In this document: piece by piece, positions 22,823 to 31,769 of the stretch
Layout: each line of letters starts with the position of its first letter
Numbering within the stretch: position 1 is the stretch's first letter
Origin: JBBIND01 sp037444075
Lineage (GTDB): Bacteria; Acidobacteriota; Terriglobia; Bryobacterales; Bryobacteraceae
Direction: 5' to 3'
DNA length: 64,000 nucleotides
Assembly (NCBI GenBank): GCA_037444075.1
Contig: JBBIND010000011.1
Span: 1-64,000, forward strand
Position numbers and translations under genes: made by a program
The notes under the pieces: model-generated
Seen by the model: only the letters and a program-made list of their open reading frames with translations
What the model was told of the DNA's origin: nothing
Databases searched by the model: none

Positions 22823-25800
22823 ATGATCCCAAGGGTGCTCGCTTCAGTTTTTCTGTGTGTCCTCGCCACCGTCGCCTTGATGGGGCAAGGAACCACCTCA
22901 CGATGCGTCGGGACCGTGCAGGACCCCAGCGGGGCTGCCGTGGCTGGTGCCGTGGTACGCCTCGTCAATGAATCCACGAACGTAACGTTCGTCACCACGA
23001 CATCCGACGTCGGGACTTACGTCTTCGAAGCTGTGCAATCCGGACGCTACACGATCCTGGTGGAAGCCGCCGGATTCAAGCGTTATAGCGCCAGAGGCAA
23101 CGCCGTTGCCATCGGGCAACCCACCACCGTGAACGTGTCATTGGAGGTCGGCTCCGTCACGGAGACGATTGAAGTGGCAGCGGCATATGACACCGTGCAA
23201 ACCTCCTCAAGCGGGAACTTCGGGAACTTGTTTACCGAAAACGTCATCCGCGACCTGCCGATCGTGGGAACACGGGGCCGCAATCCGCTCGAACTCGTCT
23301 TGCGTCAGCCCGGCGTGGTTTCCGGAGCGAACGCCGGCGGAGGCGCGCACGTTCACGGCGCGCGTGACCGCGCCTGGAACTTCACGCTCGACGGCATCGA
23401 CGTGAATGAAACCAGCGCCGGCGGCGGCAATTTCTCCCCGCTGCGTACAAATCCTGACAGCATCGCCGAGTTTCGCGTTCTGACCAGCAATTTCACGGCC
23501 GAGTACGGCCGCAACAGCGGCGGACAGGTCGCCATGGTAACGCGGTCGGGCTCCAACGATATCCACGGAGCAGGCTTCTGGTTTTACCGGACGCCCCGGC
23601 TGAACGCCAACGAATGGGAAAGCAACCTGAACAACGTCGGCAAGCGGCAGTTCGTCCAGCATATCTTCGGCGGCAGCGTGGGAGGTCCGGTCGTGCGGGA
23701 CAGAACCTTCTTCTTCGCTAACGTGCAGCGCCTGAAAGCGCGCGAATCGGCGGTCACCAACCGCACCGTGTACACGGCGGACGCGCGCCGTGGCGTGTTG
23801 CGCTACGTGCGTGGCGGGCGCAACTCGCCGGCCGGCACGGCCACCGCCTCGGTGGACCCGAGCGGCAACGTGTTGCCCGGCCTCAACATCGGCACCTACA
23901 ACGTGGGCACGAGCGACCCCGAGCGTGCCGGGCTGAACGCGCAGATCCGTTCGCTGAACGACAGCACTCCGCTGCCGAACAACTTCTTCGGGGGCGACGG
24001 ATTGAACACGGCCTTCTTTACGTTCGCCGCCCTCCAAAAGGAACTTCAGCACGACGTCGTCTTCAAGGTGGACCACAACCTGAACAGCCGCAACTCGGTT
24101 TACGGGCGCATCGCCTTCGGGCAGCAGGACACCACCTGCGACCGCGTCAACGGAGGATCGGAGTTCTTCCCCGGCACGGGCTGCGTGGTGAATACGGAGC
24201 GCTCCCCCCGGAACTACGCCTTCAACTGGCGTTCCAACCCGACGCCCAGAACCACCAACGAGTTCGTCTTCGGACGCAATTACTTCCACTTTGATTTCAC
24301 CTACCCGACCACAGACCTGGAAAAAATAACACTGTCCGGCCCGGTGACGATCCCGCAGACTTTTGTCAAAGGGAACATGCGCCAGTTGACCACCTGGCAG
24401 ATCGTCGACAACTTCGCCTATTTCCGCGGAGCACATTCCATGAAAATGGGCGCGAATATCCGGCTGCAGCGGCACCGTGACGTGCGCGGATCCATCGCCG
24501 GTGAGAACGCCGGGCAGGTGGCGGATTTCAGCCGGTTGATCAACACGGTCGATCCGGCTCGCTTCGGCATTCCCACGGACATCAACACGCAGTTTGACCG
24601 GCCGGTTTTTGAGACTCACATCAACTTCCTGCTGGGCAGAATTGGGCAGACGTCGCGGGCGTTTGTGGCCGAAGGCGACCGCTTTGTCAGCAAGCCCTAC
24701 GATTTCCTCTCGAATTACGACGAGTGGGATTTCTTCGTGCAGGATAGCTGGAAAGTGGCGCGGAACCTCACCGTGGACCTGGGGCTGCGCTGGGAATTGA
24801 AAATGAGCCCGCGCAGCGGCGAGGAAAGCATCCGGCGGCCCAACCAGCTTGTGACCGCCGGCGCGGCGCCCAGCAACACCTTGCGCTGGGTCCCCGGCAA
24901 ACTCTACGACGACGACTTGAACAACCTCAGCCCCTCCCTCGGCTTTGCCTGGGATCCCCACGGCAAGGGCAAGACTTCCGTGCGCGGCAATTACCGCATT
25001 GCCTATGACCGCATCAACACGTTCCTGTTCTCCTCGGCGGTCTTCCAGAACCTGCCCGGCATTTCCATCTCGACCGTGAACCAGGAGTTCGGGCAGGGGG
25101 GCGGACGGCTGGTCAACCTGCCGAAGCTTCAACCGCCGACGATCAAGCCCGCCGACTTCGCGCAGCCAACCGCGGTGTCCGTGCGCAGCATGACCGTCGT
25201 GGATCCTGATTTCCGCATGCCCGTCACGCACCAGTGGGGGTTGAGCCTGCAACACGAGATTGCCAGCCGCACGGTGCTGGAAATCAACTACATTGGCCGC
25301 CGGGCCTATGGGCTGTTCGGAGCTTACAACGCCAACCAGAGTGAGATCTACCGCAACGGCTTCCTGGAAGGTCTTCGGGTAGTTCAGGCGGGCGGGGACT
25401 CGCCCCTGATCAATCAATTGCTCGCGCCGGACACGCGCCGGCTCGCCACCGAAAACGGCTCGCAGATGGTGCGCCGCCTGTTCTCCGCCGAGTTGCGCAA
25501 CAACGCCGCGGGCGCCATCGCCAACAACTTCGCCACCCGCATTCAGGGTGGCCGCTTGCTCCCGGACATCGCCGGATTGGGACCGTTCTTCTTCCAGTCC
25601 TTCCCCCAATTTGCGGGCTCCATGAGCGTGGTGGATTCGAACGACTTCTCCACTTACCATGCGTTCGAATTGCAGGTGGAGCGGAGGTTCTCCAACGGCG
25701 TCTCCTACCAGTTGAGCTACACCGTCTCCAAGTCTCTGGACACGCGCTCCTTCGATCCGGCGTTCATCGTGGTCTCCACGGCGAACGCCCAATCGGCTTC

Positions 25801-26425
25801 CTCCACGCCGTTCGATCTCTCCAACCGGAAGCTGAACTACGCCTTGTCGGATTTTGACCGCACGCACGTCGTTCAATCGTACTGGGTGGTGGAACTGCCG
25901 TTCGGCAAGGGCAAACGGTGGGGACGCGACGCGGGAGACTGGCTCCAGAGAATCATTGGAGGCTGGCAGGTGAGCGGAATGGCTACCGTGCAGGCGGGGC
26001 GTCCGTTCACTGTCTACTCGGGCGCCAATACGGTCAGCAACGTGGTACAGAGTCCCGCCAACTGCAACGGCTGCACCCGCAAGGACGGCCAGGTGTTTGA
26101 CGACCCGCAACAGGGCTTGAAGTTCTACTTTGACCAGCAGTTGCGGGATCGCTTCTCCATTCCCGGCATGGGCGCGCTCGGCGACACGGGGCGCAATTTC
26201 TTCCGCGGTCCCGGCTCCGTCAATTTGGACGCCGCTTTCCTCAAGCGGGTGATGGTCACTGAAAGGACCAACCTCGAACTGCGCGCTGACATGACCAACC
26301 TGACCAACACGCCTACGTTCGGTTTCCCCACGGCAACCGTCACCTCGACCATTTTCGGGAGAATCCGGGATAGCGTGATCAGCGGGTCCCGCAAGATCCA
26401 ATTGAGCGCCAAGTTCAATTTCTGA
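22823..26425 (+). CDS. Oar-like TonB-dependent receptor with carboxypeptidase-regulatory domain
   Basis: A 1200-residue outer-membrane protein. A signal peptide (~1-22) is followed by a carboxypeptidase-regulatory-like domain (~27-110; DPSGAAVAGAVVRLVNEST), then a plug-like region (NLFTENVIRDLPIVGTRGRN; GRNSGGQVAMVTRSGSN) and a ~950-residue beta-barrel rich in aromatic strands that ends in KIQLSAKFNF. This is the Oar type abundant in Acidobacteriota and Myxococcota, implicated in uptake, adhesion or secretion. The substrate is unknown. The gene seems to be transcribed from a promoter abutting the ATG, with a strong hairpin downstream at 26455-26492. A large opposite-strand frame is a GC-driven shadow. 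Confidence 0.92.
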   Translation: MIPRVLASVFLCVLATVALMGQGTTSRCVGTVQDPSGAAVAGAVVRLVNESTNVTFVTTTSDVGTYVFEAVQSGRYTILVEAAGFKRYSARGNAVAIGQPTTVNVSLEVGSVTETIEVAAAYDTVQTSSSGNFGNLFTENVIRDLPIVGTRGRNPLELVLRQPGVVSGANAGGGAHVHGARDRAWNFTLDGIDVNETSAGGGNFSPLRTNPDSIAEFRVLTSNFTAEYGRNSGGQVAMVTRSGSNDIHGAGFWFYRTPRLNANEWESNLNNVGKRQFVQHIFGGSVGGPVVRDRTFFFANVQRLKARESAVTNRTVYTADARRGVLRYVRGGRNSPAGTATASVDPSGNVLPGLNIGTYNVGTSDPERAGLNAQIRSLNDSTPLPNNFFGGDGLNTAFFTFAALQKELQHDVVFKVDHNLNSRNSVYGRIAFGQQDTTCDRVNGGSEFFPGTGCVVNTERSPRNYAFNWRSNPTPRTTNEFVFGRNYFHFDFTYPTTDLEKITLSGPVTIPQTFVKGNMRQLTTWQIVDNFAYFRGAHSMKMGANIRLQRHRDVRGSIAGENAGQVADFSRLINTVDPARFGIPTDINTQFDRPVFETHINFLLGRIGQTSRAFVAEGDRFVSKPYDFLSNYDEWDFFVQDSWKVARNLTVDLGLRWELKMSPRSGEESIRRPNQLVTAGAAPSNTLRWVPGKLYDDDLNNLSPSLGFAWDPHGKGKTSVRGNYRIAYDRINTFLFSSAVFQNLPGISISTVNQEFGQGGGRLVNLPKLQPPTIKPADFAQPTAVSVRSMTVVDPDFRMPVTHQWGLSLQHEIASRTVLEINYIGRRAYGLFGAYNANQSEIYRNGFLEGLRVVQAGGDSPLINQLLAPDTRRLATENGSQMVRRLFSAELRNNAAGAIANNFATRIQGGRLLPDIAGLGPFFFQSFPQFAGSMSVVDSNDFSTYHAFELQVERRFSNGVSYQLSYTVSKSLDTRSFDPAFIVVSTANAQSASSTPFDLSNRKLNYALSDFDRTHVVQSYWVVELPFGKGKRWGRDAGDWLQRIIGGWQVSGMATVQAGRPFTVYSGANTVSNVVQSPANCNGCTRKDGQVFDDPQQGLKFYFDQQLRDRFSIPGMGALGDTGRNFFRGPGSVNLDAAFLKRVMVTERTNLELRADMTNLTNTPTFGFPTATVTSTIFGRIRDSVISGSRKIQLSAKFNF

Positions 26426-26758
26426 CGGATTCCGGCGCCAAATAACCAGCCACGGAGGGATGGCCAACCGCAACGCCGGTTGGCCGTCCCTCCCCTGCAA
26501 CCTCAAGCTCAAAGAAAACTGCGCACGCTGCGATGAGTTCCTGCGTCCGGATCCGCCCGGACACACACGAGTGTTCCAACAGCACGGCAATAGCCCCTTC
26601 GGAATGCTCCCCGGGATTCCCGCTTCCGCCAGCCCCGCGGTGCCCGCGAGAGCACCCGGCGCTGACTATGGGCTATGCTGAAGTGTGATGCCAAACTCCG
26701 GAGCTGGAGTCTTCATACCCGCCGCTGTTGATCCAGGACCATTCAACCGGGGAACGGA
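26426..26758 (+). other. Intergenic stretch of 333 bases
   Basis: Apart from the hairpin at 26455-26492 I see no gene. The last ~100 bases before 26759 should hold the promoter of the next gene; no box pair was convincing. The sequence GGGGAACGGA directly before the ATG serves as ribosome site. Confidence 0.6.
26455..26492 (+). terminator. Long hairpin terminator after the Oar-like receptor
   Basis: Two 16-base arms (26455-26470 and 26477-26492) pair throughout, with one G-T wobble, around CAACGC. It lies 30 bases after the stop. There is no T-run on either strand, so it may act as an RNA 3'-end stabiliser or a Rho-assisted terminator. Confidence 0.55.
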
Positions 26759-28918
26759 ATGACCCGGCTGTGTCTGCTGATGGCCATCCTGGCCATGGCT
26801 GCGTCTGGCGCCTCTGACACCGGGGCCGGTGCAAGGGGGATGCCGGATGGCTTCCACCTGGACGGACACCTCCGCGAAGCGGCTTATGGGGAGGCCGTGT
26901 TGGTGGCGCAGCTCACCCAGCAATCGCCGCGCCCCGGCCAGCCGACGCCTTACATCACTACGGTGCGCGTGCTGGTCGCCCGGAGTGCAATCTACTTCGG
27001 CTTCGAGTGCCTTGACCCGGACCCGGCGAGGATCTCCATTAACACGATGCAGCGGGATGCTTCGCTGCGCGGAAACGATACGGTGAGCATCGTGCTGGAC
27101 CCTTACGGCGACAAACGCACGGGCTACTATTTCCAGATCAACGCGGCGGGGGCGCGCGTGGACGGTTTGATCTCGAACCCGGAACGCATCTCCCATGACT
27201 GGGACGGCATCTGGGACGCGCGGACGGCGCGCACCGAGCGCGGCTGGTCCGCCGAGGTTGAGATTCCTGTCCATACGCTCAACTTCAACCCGGGATTGAA
27301 GGCCTGGGGTTTGAACCTGGAGCGGTACGTCGCCCGCGACCAGGTTACGCTGCGCTGGAATTCGCCCACGCTGGATTCGTTTCTCTACGACATGAGCCGC
27401 GCGGGCTCTCTCAGCGGCGTCGAGGGCCTCACGCAGGGCCGCGGCCTGGATTTCACGCCCTACGCCATAGGCCGCATGAAGGAAGCGTTTGGACGAACGC
27501 CGCGGGTGTGGCAGGGCACCGGCGGCCTCGACCTGACCTGGCGCATCACCCCCCAACTGGCGGCCGTATTTACCGGGAACACGGATTTCGCGGAGACTGA
27601 AGTGGACACGCGCCAGATCAACCTCACCCGGTTCCCGCTTTTCTTTCCCGAAAAACGCGCGTTCTTTCTGGAAGGCTCGAATCAGTTCGAGTTCGGGCTG
27701 GGCCTGGGCCGGACGTTCATCCCGTTCTTCACGCGCCGCGTGGGCTTGTTCAGGGGACAGCAGATCCCCATCGATGCGGGGGTGAAGCTCAACGGACGGT
27801 TGGGCAACTGGAACCTGGCTCTCATCGACGTTCAGACCCGCGCGACCGCGCTTGCGCCGTCGGCCAATCTGTTCGCGGGCCGCATCTCGCATGACTACAC
27901 GCGCAACCTGCGGGTCGGCGCCCTGTTCACCAACGGGAATCCCGACGGGCGCAGGAGGAACACGCTGGCGGGCTTGGACGCGGTCTGGCAGACGTCGGAA
28001 TTCCGCGGCGACAAGAATTTCATGGTGGGCGTGTGGACTGTCATGACAGCCGGAGACATTCCGAAGGGACGCCGGAGCGGGTGGGGATATAGGGTGGATT
28101 ACCCGAATGACCTGTTGGACTGCTCCACCACGTTCGATGACTTCGGCGACGCGCTGGCCCCCGCCCTGGGGTTTCTCCCCCGCCCGGGCACGCGCCAGTA
28201 TTCGGCGGGTTGCCGCCTCATGCCGCGTCCTTCCAAGGACGGACCCTTCGGCTTCATACGGCAGCAGACCTTCGGCAACCGGTATTCGCGCGTCACCAAC
28301 CTGCGCGGCGTCAACGAGAGCTGGGATTTCCGCATCTCCCCCATCGATGTGCAGTTCGAATCCGGAGAGCAGTTCGAGTTCACGTGGGAACCTCAGTACG
28401 AGTTCCTCACCAGACCCTTTGAGGTCACCAACGGGCTTGCCATCCCGGCTGGCGCTCACCGCTTCAACAGGTGGGAAGTGGAGGCTGCCACAAGCTCTCA
28501 CCGTCAGCTGCGGGTGTCGGTTTCTGTCGAGCGGGGCGGCTTCTACAACGGACGCCTGACACAGTGGGAGAGCAGCCTCGACTGGACCTCCCCTGACGGG
28601 CGGTACCAGGTAGGCTTAGGGGCGGAACAGAATTTCGGCCGTTTGCCGGCGGGCAATTTCGTGCAGCGCCTCTGGCAGTTGCAGGCGGCCTTCGCCTGGA
28701 GCCCCAATCTGGTGCTCACCAGCTACCTTCAGTTCGACACCGAGTCGCAGAACCTTGGGACGAACACGCGGTTGCGCCGCACGCTGAAACCCGGGCGCGA
28801 ACTGTTCTTCGTCTGGAACCGCGGGTGGCAGCGGCTGCGGCGCAGTCCTCACGAGATGATCCTGGCGCCGGATACGGAATTTCTGGCCGTGAAACTGCGC
28901 TGGACCTTCAGGCAGTGA
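26759..28918 (+). CDS. Secreted CBM9-like / DUF5916-type beta-barrel protein
   Basis: A 719-residue protein. After a signal peptide there is a carbohydrate-binding family 9-like beta-sandwich (about 30-205: FHLDGHLREAAY, then IYFGFECLDPDP and WSAEVEIPVHTLNF). A long C-terminal region is of the DUF5916 type, predicted outer-membrane barrel, with the hallmark FPEKRAFFLEGSNQFEFG near residues 298-315 and an aromatic C-terminal strand ending in WTFRQ. Role is unknown; members occur with TonB-dependent receptors in Acidobacteriota and Bacteroidota. It lies downstream of one Oar receptor, and a paralogue lies at 45077-47341. Confidence 0.82.
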   Translation: MTRLCLLMAILAMAASGASDTGAGARGMPDGFHLDGHLREAAYGEAVLVAQLTQQSPRPGQPTPYITTVRVLVARSAIYFGFECLDPDPARISINTMQRDASLRGNDTVSIVLDPYGDKRTGYYFQINAAGARVDGLISNPERISHDWDGIWDARTARTERGWSAEVEIPVHTLNFNPGLKAWGLNLERYVARDQVTLRWNSPTLDSFLYDMSRAGSLSGVEGLTQGRGLDFTPYAIGRMKEAFGRTPRVWQGTGGLDLTWRITPQLAAVFTGNTDFAETEVDTRQINLTRFPLFFPEKRAFFLEGSNQFEFGLGLGRTFIPFFTRRVGLFRGQQIPIDAGVKLNGRLGNWNLALIDVQTRATALAPSANLFAGRISHDYTRNLRVGALFTNGNPDGRRRNTLAGLDAVWQTSEFRGDKNFMVGVWTVMTAGDIPKGRRSGWGYRVDYPNDLLDCSTTFDDFGDALAPALGFLPRPGTRQYSAGCRLMPRPSKDGPFGFIRQQTFGNRYSRVTNLRGVNESWDFRISPIDVQFESGEQFEFTWEPQYEFLTRPFEVTNGLAIPAGAHRFNRWEVEAATSSHRQLRVSVSVERGGFYNGRLTQWESSLDWTSPDGRYQVGLGAEQNFGRLPAGNFVQRLWQLQAAFAWSPNLVLTSYLQFDTESQNLGTNTRLRRTLKPGRELFFVWNRGWQRLRRSPHEMILAPDTEFLAVKLRWTFRQ

Positions 28919-28937
28919 CACCGGCCGCGCGCAACGC

Positions 28938-30122
28938 CTACGCTGTGCGCAGCAGTTCTTCCCAGCTAACTTCCCGCCTGGACTGGTAGGCCAGGCGGCC
29001 GAGCAGCGCGGCCAGAGTGGCTTCCACGGCGTCCTTGGCCATGTTGTAGGGCTTGTTGCCCACGATGCTGGCGAAGAAGGCTTCCACCGCGTCGATGGTG
29101 ATTTCGCGGGCCGATTCGCGCCTCTCCATCAGGCTGCGGTCGGAAAGGTCATCCGCGTGGCGGAAGGCCACGTTCGGCGTCATGCCGTGCAGCTTGTAGT
29201 ACGTGCGCGCCGTCTCGAGCATGCCGAGCGAGCCGTAGAACTGCTCTTTCACATCGCGGAACCCGGCCGTGTGCTTGATGCTGATCAGCCAGCCCTGAAT
29301 GCCGTTCGGGTAGACGTAGACGATGTTGTGGTTGTCGGAATCCCAGTCTCCGTATGGTATCGGGTAGCGGAGGCCACCCCGTCCTGAGGCGCTCAGCGGG
29401 TGGTGGTTGGCGAACCAGTTGAGCACGTCGATGCCGTGGCAGTCCTGTTCGACGATGGCGCCGCCGGAAGTTTCCATCCAGCGCCCCCAATGGCGGTTCT
29501 TCTGGTCCTCGAGCGGGTACTGCGACTTGAAGGAAGTTGATGGCGTGCCACCCAGAATCCAGTAGCTCATCATGAGCTTCATTTCGCCGATCTTGCCGGT
29601 GCGCAGATAGTTCTCCGCGGTGAGGTACTCCGGACTGAAACGCTGCTGGAAACCAAAGGCGATCGTCTTCGTCTTGTCCGCTTTGTCTGAAGCCCTTTGA
29701 ACGCGCAGCGCCCCAGACACATCGGCGGAGGCGGGCTTTTCACAGAAGATGTGCTTGCCCGCCTGCACCGCGGCTTCAAAATGCTCCGGGTGCAGGTAGA
29801 CAGGCGATGCAATGAGGACGGCATCAATATCTTTGCGCGCGAGGAGATCCCGGTAATCCTTGTAAGCCTGCACCTTGTCGGCTCCCGGCAGCCGGGTCTT
29901 GGCGGAATCGATGCGGTCCGGGTAGAGGTCGCAGATGGCGCCCAACCGCGCGCGTGTGTCTCTGGTCATGTGGGCGCCGACGTAAATGCCGCGCCCGCCG
30001 GCGCCGATGACGCCGAAGCTCACCGCGGAATTCGCCTGCGTGCCGAAGGCGGTCTCCGGCCTCAGGATCATTAGGTTGGCGGCCACCCCTGCGAGGGCTC
30101 CGCGCCTGGTCAGGTTGCTCAT
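28938..30122 (-). CDS. Gfo/Idh/MocA-family oxidoreductase, Tat-type export signal
   Basis: A 394-residue NAD(P)-dependent oxidoreductase. The N-terminus NLTRRGALAGVAANLMIL is a twin-arginine-like signal. Then come the Rossmann motif VIGAGGRGIY, the substrate segment FCEKPAS (Lys of the EKP motif), and a QDCHGIDVLNWF stretch in the C-terminal domain. These enzymes oxidise or reduce sugars, inositols and related compounds, and exported forms occur beside sugar-modifying enzymes. The start was fixed by AGGAGGA a few bases upstream of the ATG at 30122. The adjacent divergent gene is a DUF1080-type protein, which often pairs with this family. Confidence 0.9.
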   Translation of the reverse strand: MSNLTRRGALAGVAANLMILRPETAFGTQANSAVSFGVIGAGGRGIYVGAHMTRDTRARLGAICDLYPDRIDSAKTRLPGADKVQAYKDYRDLLARKDIDAVLIASPVYLHPEHFEAAVQAGKHIFCEKPASADVSGALRVQRASDKADKTKTIAFGFQQRFSPEYLTAENYLRTGKIGEMKLMMSYWILGGTPSTSFKSQYPLEDQKNRHWGRWMETSGGAIVEQDCHGIDVLNWFANHHPLSASGRGGLRYPIPYGDWDSDNHNIVYVYPNGIQGWLISIKHTAGFRDVKEQFYGSLGMLETARTYYKLHGMTPNVAFRHADDLSDRSLMERRESAREITIDAVEAFFASIVGNKPYNMAKDAVEATLAALLGRLAYQSRREVSWEELLRTA

Positions 30123-30307
30123 CGTGTCTCCTCCTGAAATCCGGCTCAAGTCTGACAAGCCGTGTTACCTGTTGGACCCGCAACTCCGGGTCAAATAAAG
30201 ACTGTACCAGATGAGCGTGGAAGATTCCCTTTCCCGTACGGGTTTCCGCGGGTTTTCCTGCACCTGCGGTTCCCCCGCTCCGCCCGCTGGCGTCGCATAA
30301 TCGGAGA

Positions 30308-31036
30308 ATGCTTCTGCAATCTCGTGTTTGGATCCTCACGGCGGCGCTTCTGGTGGGAGCTGCCGCACTGGCCGGACAGACGGCAGGGCAACCCAGGGTA
30401 GTGCATCCGGGCGAGCCGGGGCGCGCCCCATCGGACGCCGTCGTGCTCTTCGACGGCAGCGACCTGGCGAATTGGACGGCGCGCGGCGATATCACCAAGT
30501 GCGCCATCGAGGAAGGCGCATTGGCCTGTTCCACGGGCTCAGGACATCTCATCAGCAAGCAGAGCTTCACTGATGCCCAGATTCACCTCGAGTTCGCCAT
30601 TCCGTCCATGCCGGAAATGAAAGGACAGCTGAAGGGCAACAGCGGCGTCTACCTCCACAACCGGTTTGAGATTCAGATTCTGGATTCCCACGAAAATCCT
30701 ACTTACGCGGTGGGAGCCAACGCAGCGCTTTACGGGCAGGCGCCGCCGCTCGTGAACGCTTCCCGCCCGCCTGAGCAGTGGCAGAGCTTCGACATCATTT
30801 TCCGCGCCCCGCGCTGCAACAAGCGCGGGCAACTGGTGGAGCAGGGCGTCTTTACCTTGCTCCACAACGGCGTCCTGGTGCATGACCACGTGCGCATCGA
30901 GGGCAGCGAAAGAAGCTGCGAAAAGGGCAAAGAAGGTCCGGCGGAGGGCACCTTGCTGCTTCAGGACCATAGCGGCTTCAAAGACGCGCCGATGACCAAG
31001 ATGAAGTTCCGCAACGTCTGGCTCCGTCCGCTATAG
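30308..31036 (+). CDS. Secreted DUF1080 (3-keto-disaccharide hydrolase-like) protein
   Basis: A 242-residue protein with a signal peptide. The DUF1080 concanavalin-like fold is seen in VVLFDGSDLANWTARG, HLEFAIPS, and GNSGVYLHNRFEIQILDS, and ends in FRNVWLRPL. Family members include 3-keto-glycoside hydrolases; many are of unknown activity. The pairing with an exported Gfo/Idh/MocA oxidoreductase suggests oxidation of a sugar C3 followed by cleavage. CATAAT precedes the ATG by six bases, with GGAGA adjoining it. Confidence 0.85.
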   Translation: MLLQSRVWILTAALLVGAAALAGQTAGQPRVVHPGEPGRAPSDAVVLFDGSDLANWTARGDITKCAIEEGALACSTGSGHLISKQSFTDAQIHLEFAIPSMPEMKGQLKGNSGVYLHNRFEIQILDSHENPTYAVGANAALYGQAPPLVNASRPPEQWQSFDIIFRAPRCNKRGQLVEQGVFTLLHNGVLVHDHVRIEGSERSCEKGKEGPAEGTLLLQDHSGFKDAPMTKMKFRNVWLRPL

Positions 31037-31055
31037 TGAAAGGCGGACTGCTGAC

Positions 31056-31712
31056 ATGAACGTAAGGCGAATCTCCCTTCTGACTGGCCTCGCCCTCGCC
31101 GCGCTCGCGGCTCTGGCGGCTGGGGCGGCCCTGTATTTCCAGTGGCCGCGCGCATCCGGTCCGCCGCTGGCCAGCACGGAAGCGGAACAGCGAGTGCTGG
31201 GCGTCATCGAGAACGTGCGCCGGTCCGGCCGGACGTATCGAAGTGTCAGCGAGGACATGGGGCGTATGCTTCGCCTGCTGACGGAAGCGGTTGACGCCAG
31301 GATCGTGGTCGAGATTGGCACCTCCACAGGGTATTCGGGCCTGTGGTTTTGTGTTGCTTTGCAGCGAACGGGCGGCCGGCTGCTGACCTTTGAGATTGAC
31401 GCAGAGCGTGCAGCCATGGCCCGGGAGCATTTCAGCCAGGCGGGCGTGGATGGACTCGTCACCGTGATCGAGGGTGACGCCCATGCGAAGGTAACTCAGT
31501 TGAAGGAACCGATCGATGTCCTGTTCCTGGATGCGGACAAGTCGGGCTACACCGGCTATTTGCAGAAACTGTTGCCGCTCGTCAGACCGGGCGGGTTGAT
31601 CTTGGCCGACAACGTGAGCATGGCCCCGGACTACATGAGGTCCGTCGAATCCAACCCGGCACTGGAAACTGTCTATCGGGGAGAACTCGGCATTACCCTG
31701 AAGAAACGCTGA
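31056..31712 (+). CDS. Membrane-anchored O-methyltransferase
   Basis: A 218-residue class I methyltransferase. A hydrophobic segment at residues ~8-30 probably anchors it or serves as an export signal. SAM-binding motif I is VVEIGTSTGYSGL, followed by LLTFEIDAERAAMA (acidic loop), DVLFLDADKSGY and GGLILADN. It resembles caffeoyl-CoA O-methyltransferase/CmoM-type enzymes, which methylate catechol-type hydroxyls using a metal. An N-terminal membrane segment is unusual for the family. It is 19 bases after the DUF1080 gene and probably co-transcribed. Confidence 0.85.
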   Translation: MNVRRISLLTGLALAALAALAAGAALYFQWPRASGPPLASTEAEQRVLGVIENVRRSGRTYRSVSEDMGRMLRLLTEAVDARIVVEIGTSTGYSGLWFCVALQRTGGRLLTFEIDAERAAMAREHFSQAGVDGLVTVIEGDAHAKVTQLKEPIDVLFLDADKSGYTGYLQKLLPLVRPGGLILADNVSMAPDYMRSVESNPALETVYRGELGITLKKR

Positions 31713-31769
31713 ACACTCAGCGGAGGCAAGAGAGCGCGTGGGCCGGCGCCGGCCTCTTCCCCGCCCGGC

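Noticed and set aside
23207..26590. A 1127-residue open frame on the strand opposite the Oar-like receptor
   Set aside because: It has no domain or signal features, and its composition is that of a GC-rich shadow of the receptor gene.
31707..31722. CGCTGA/TCAGCG hairpin at the O-methyltransferase stop
   Set aside because: Short, four-base loop, no T-run.
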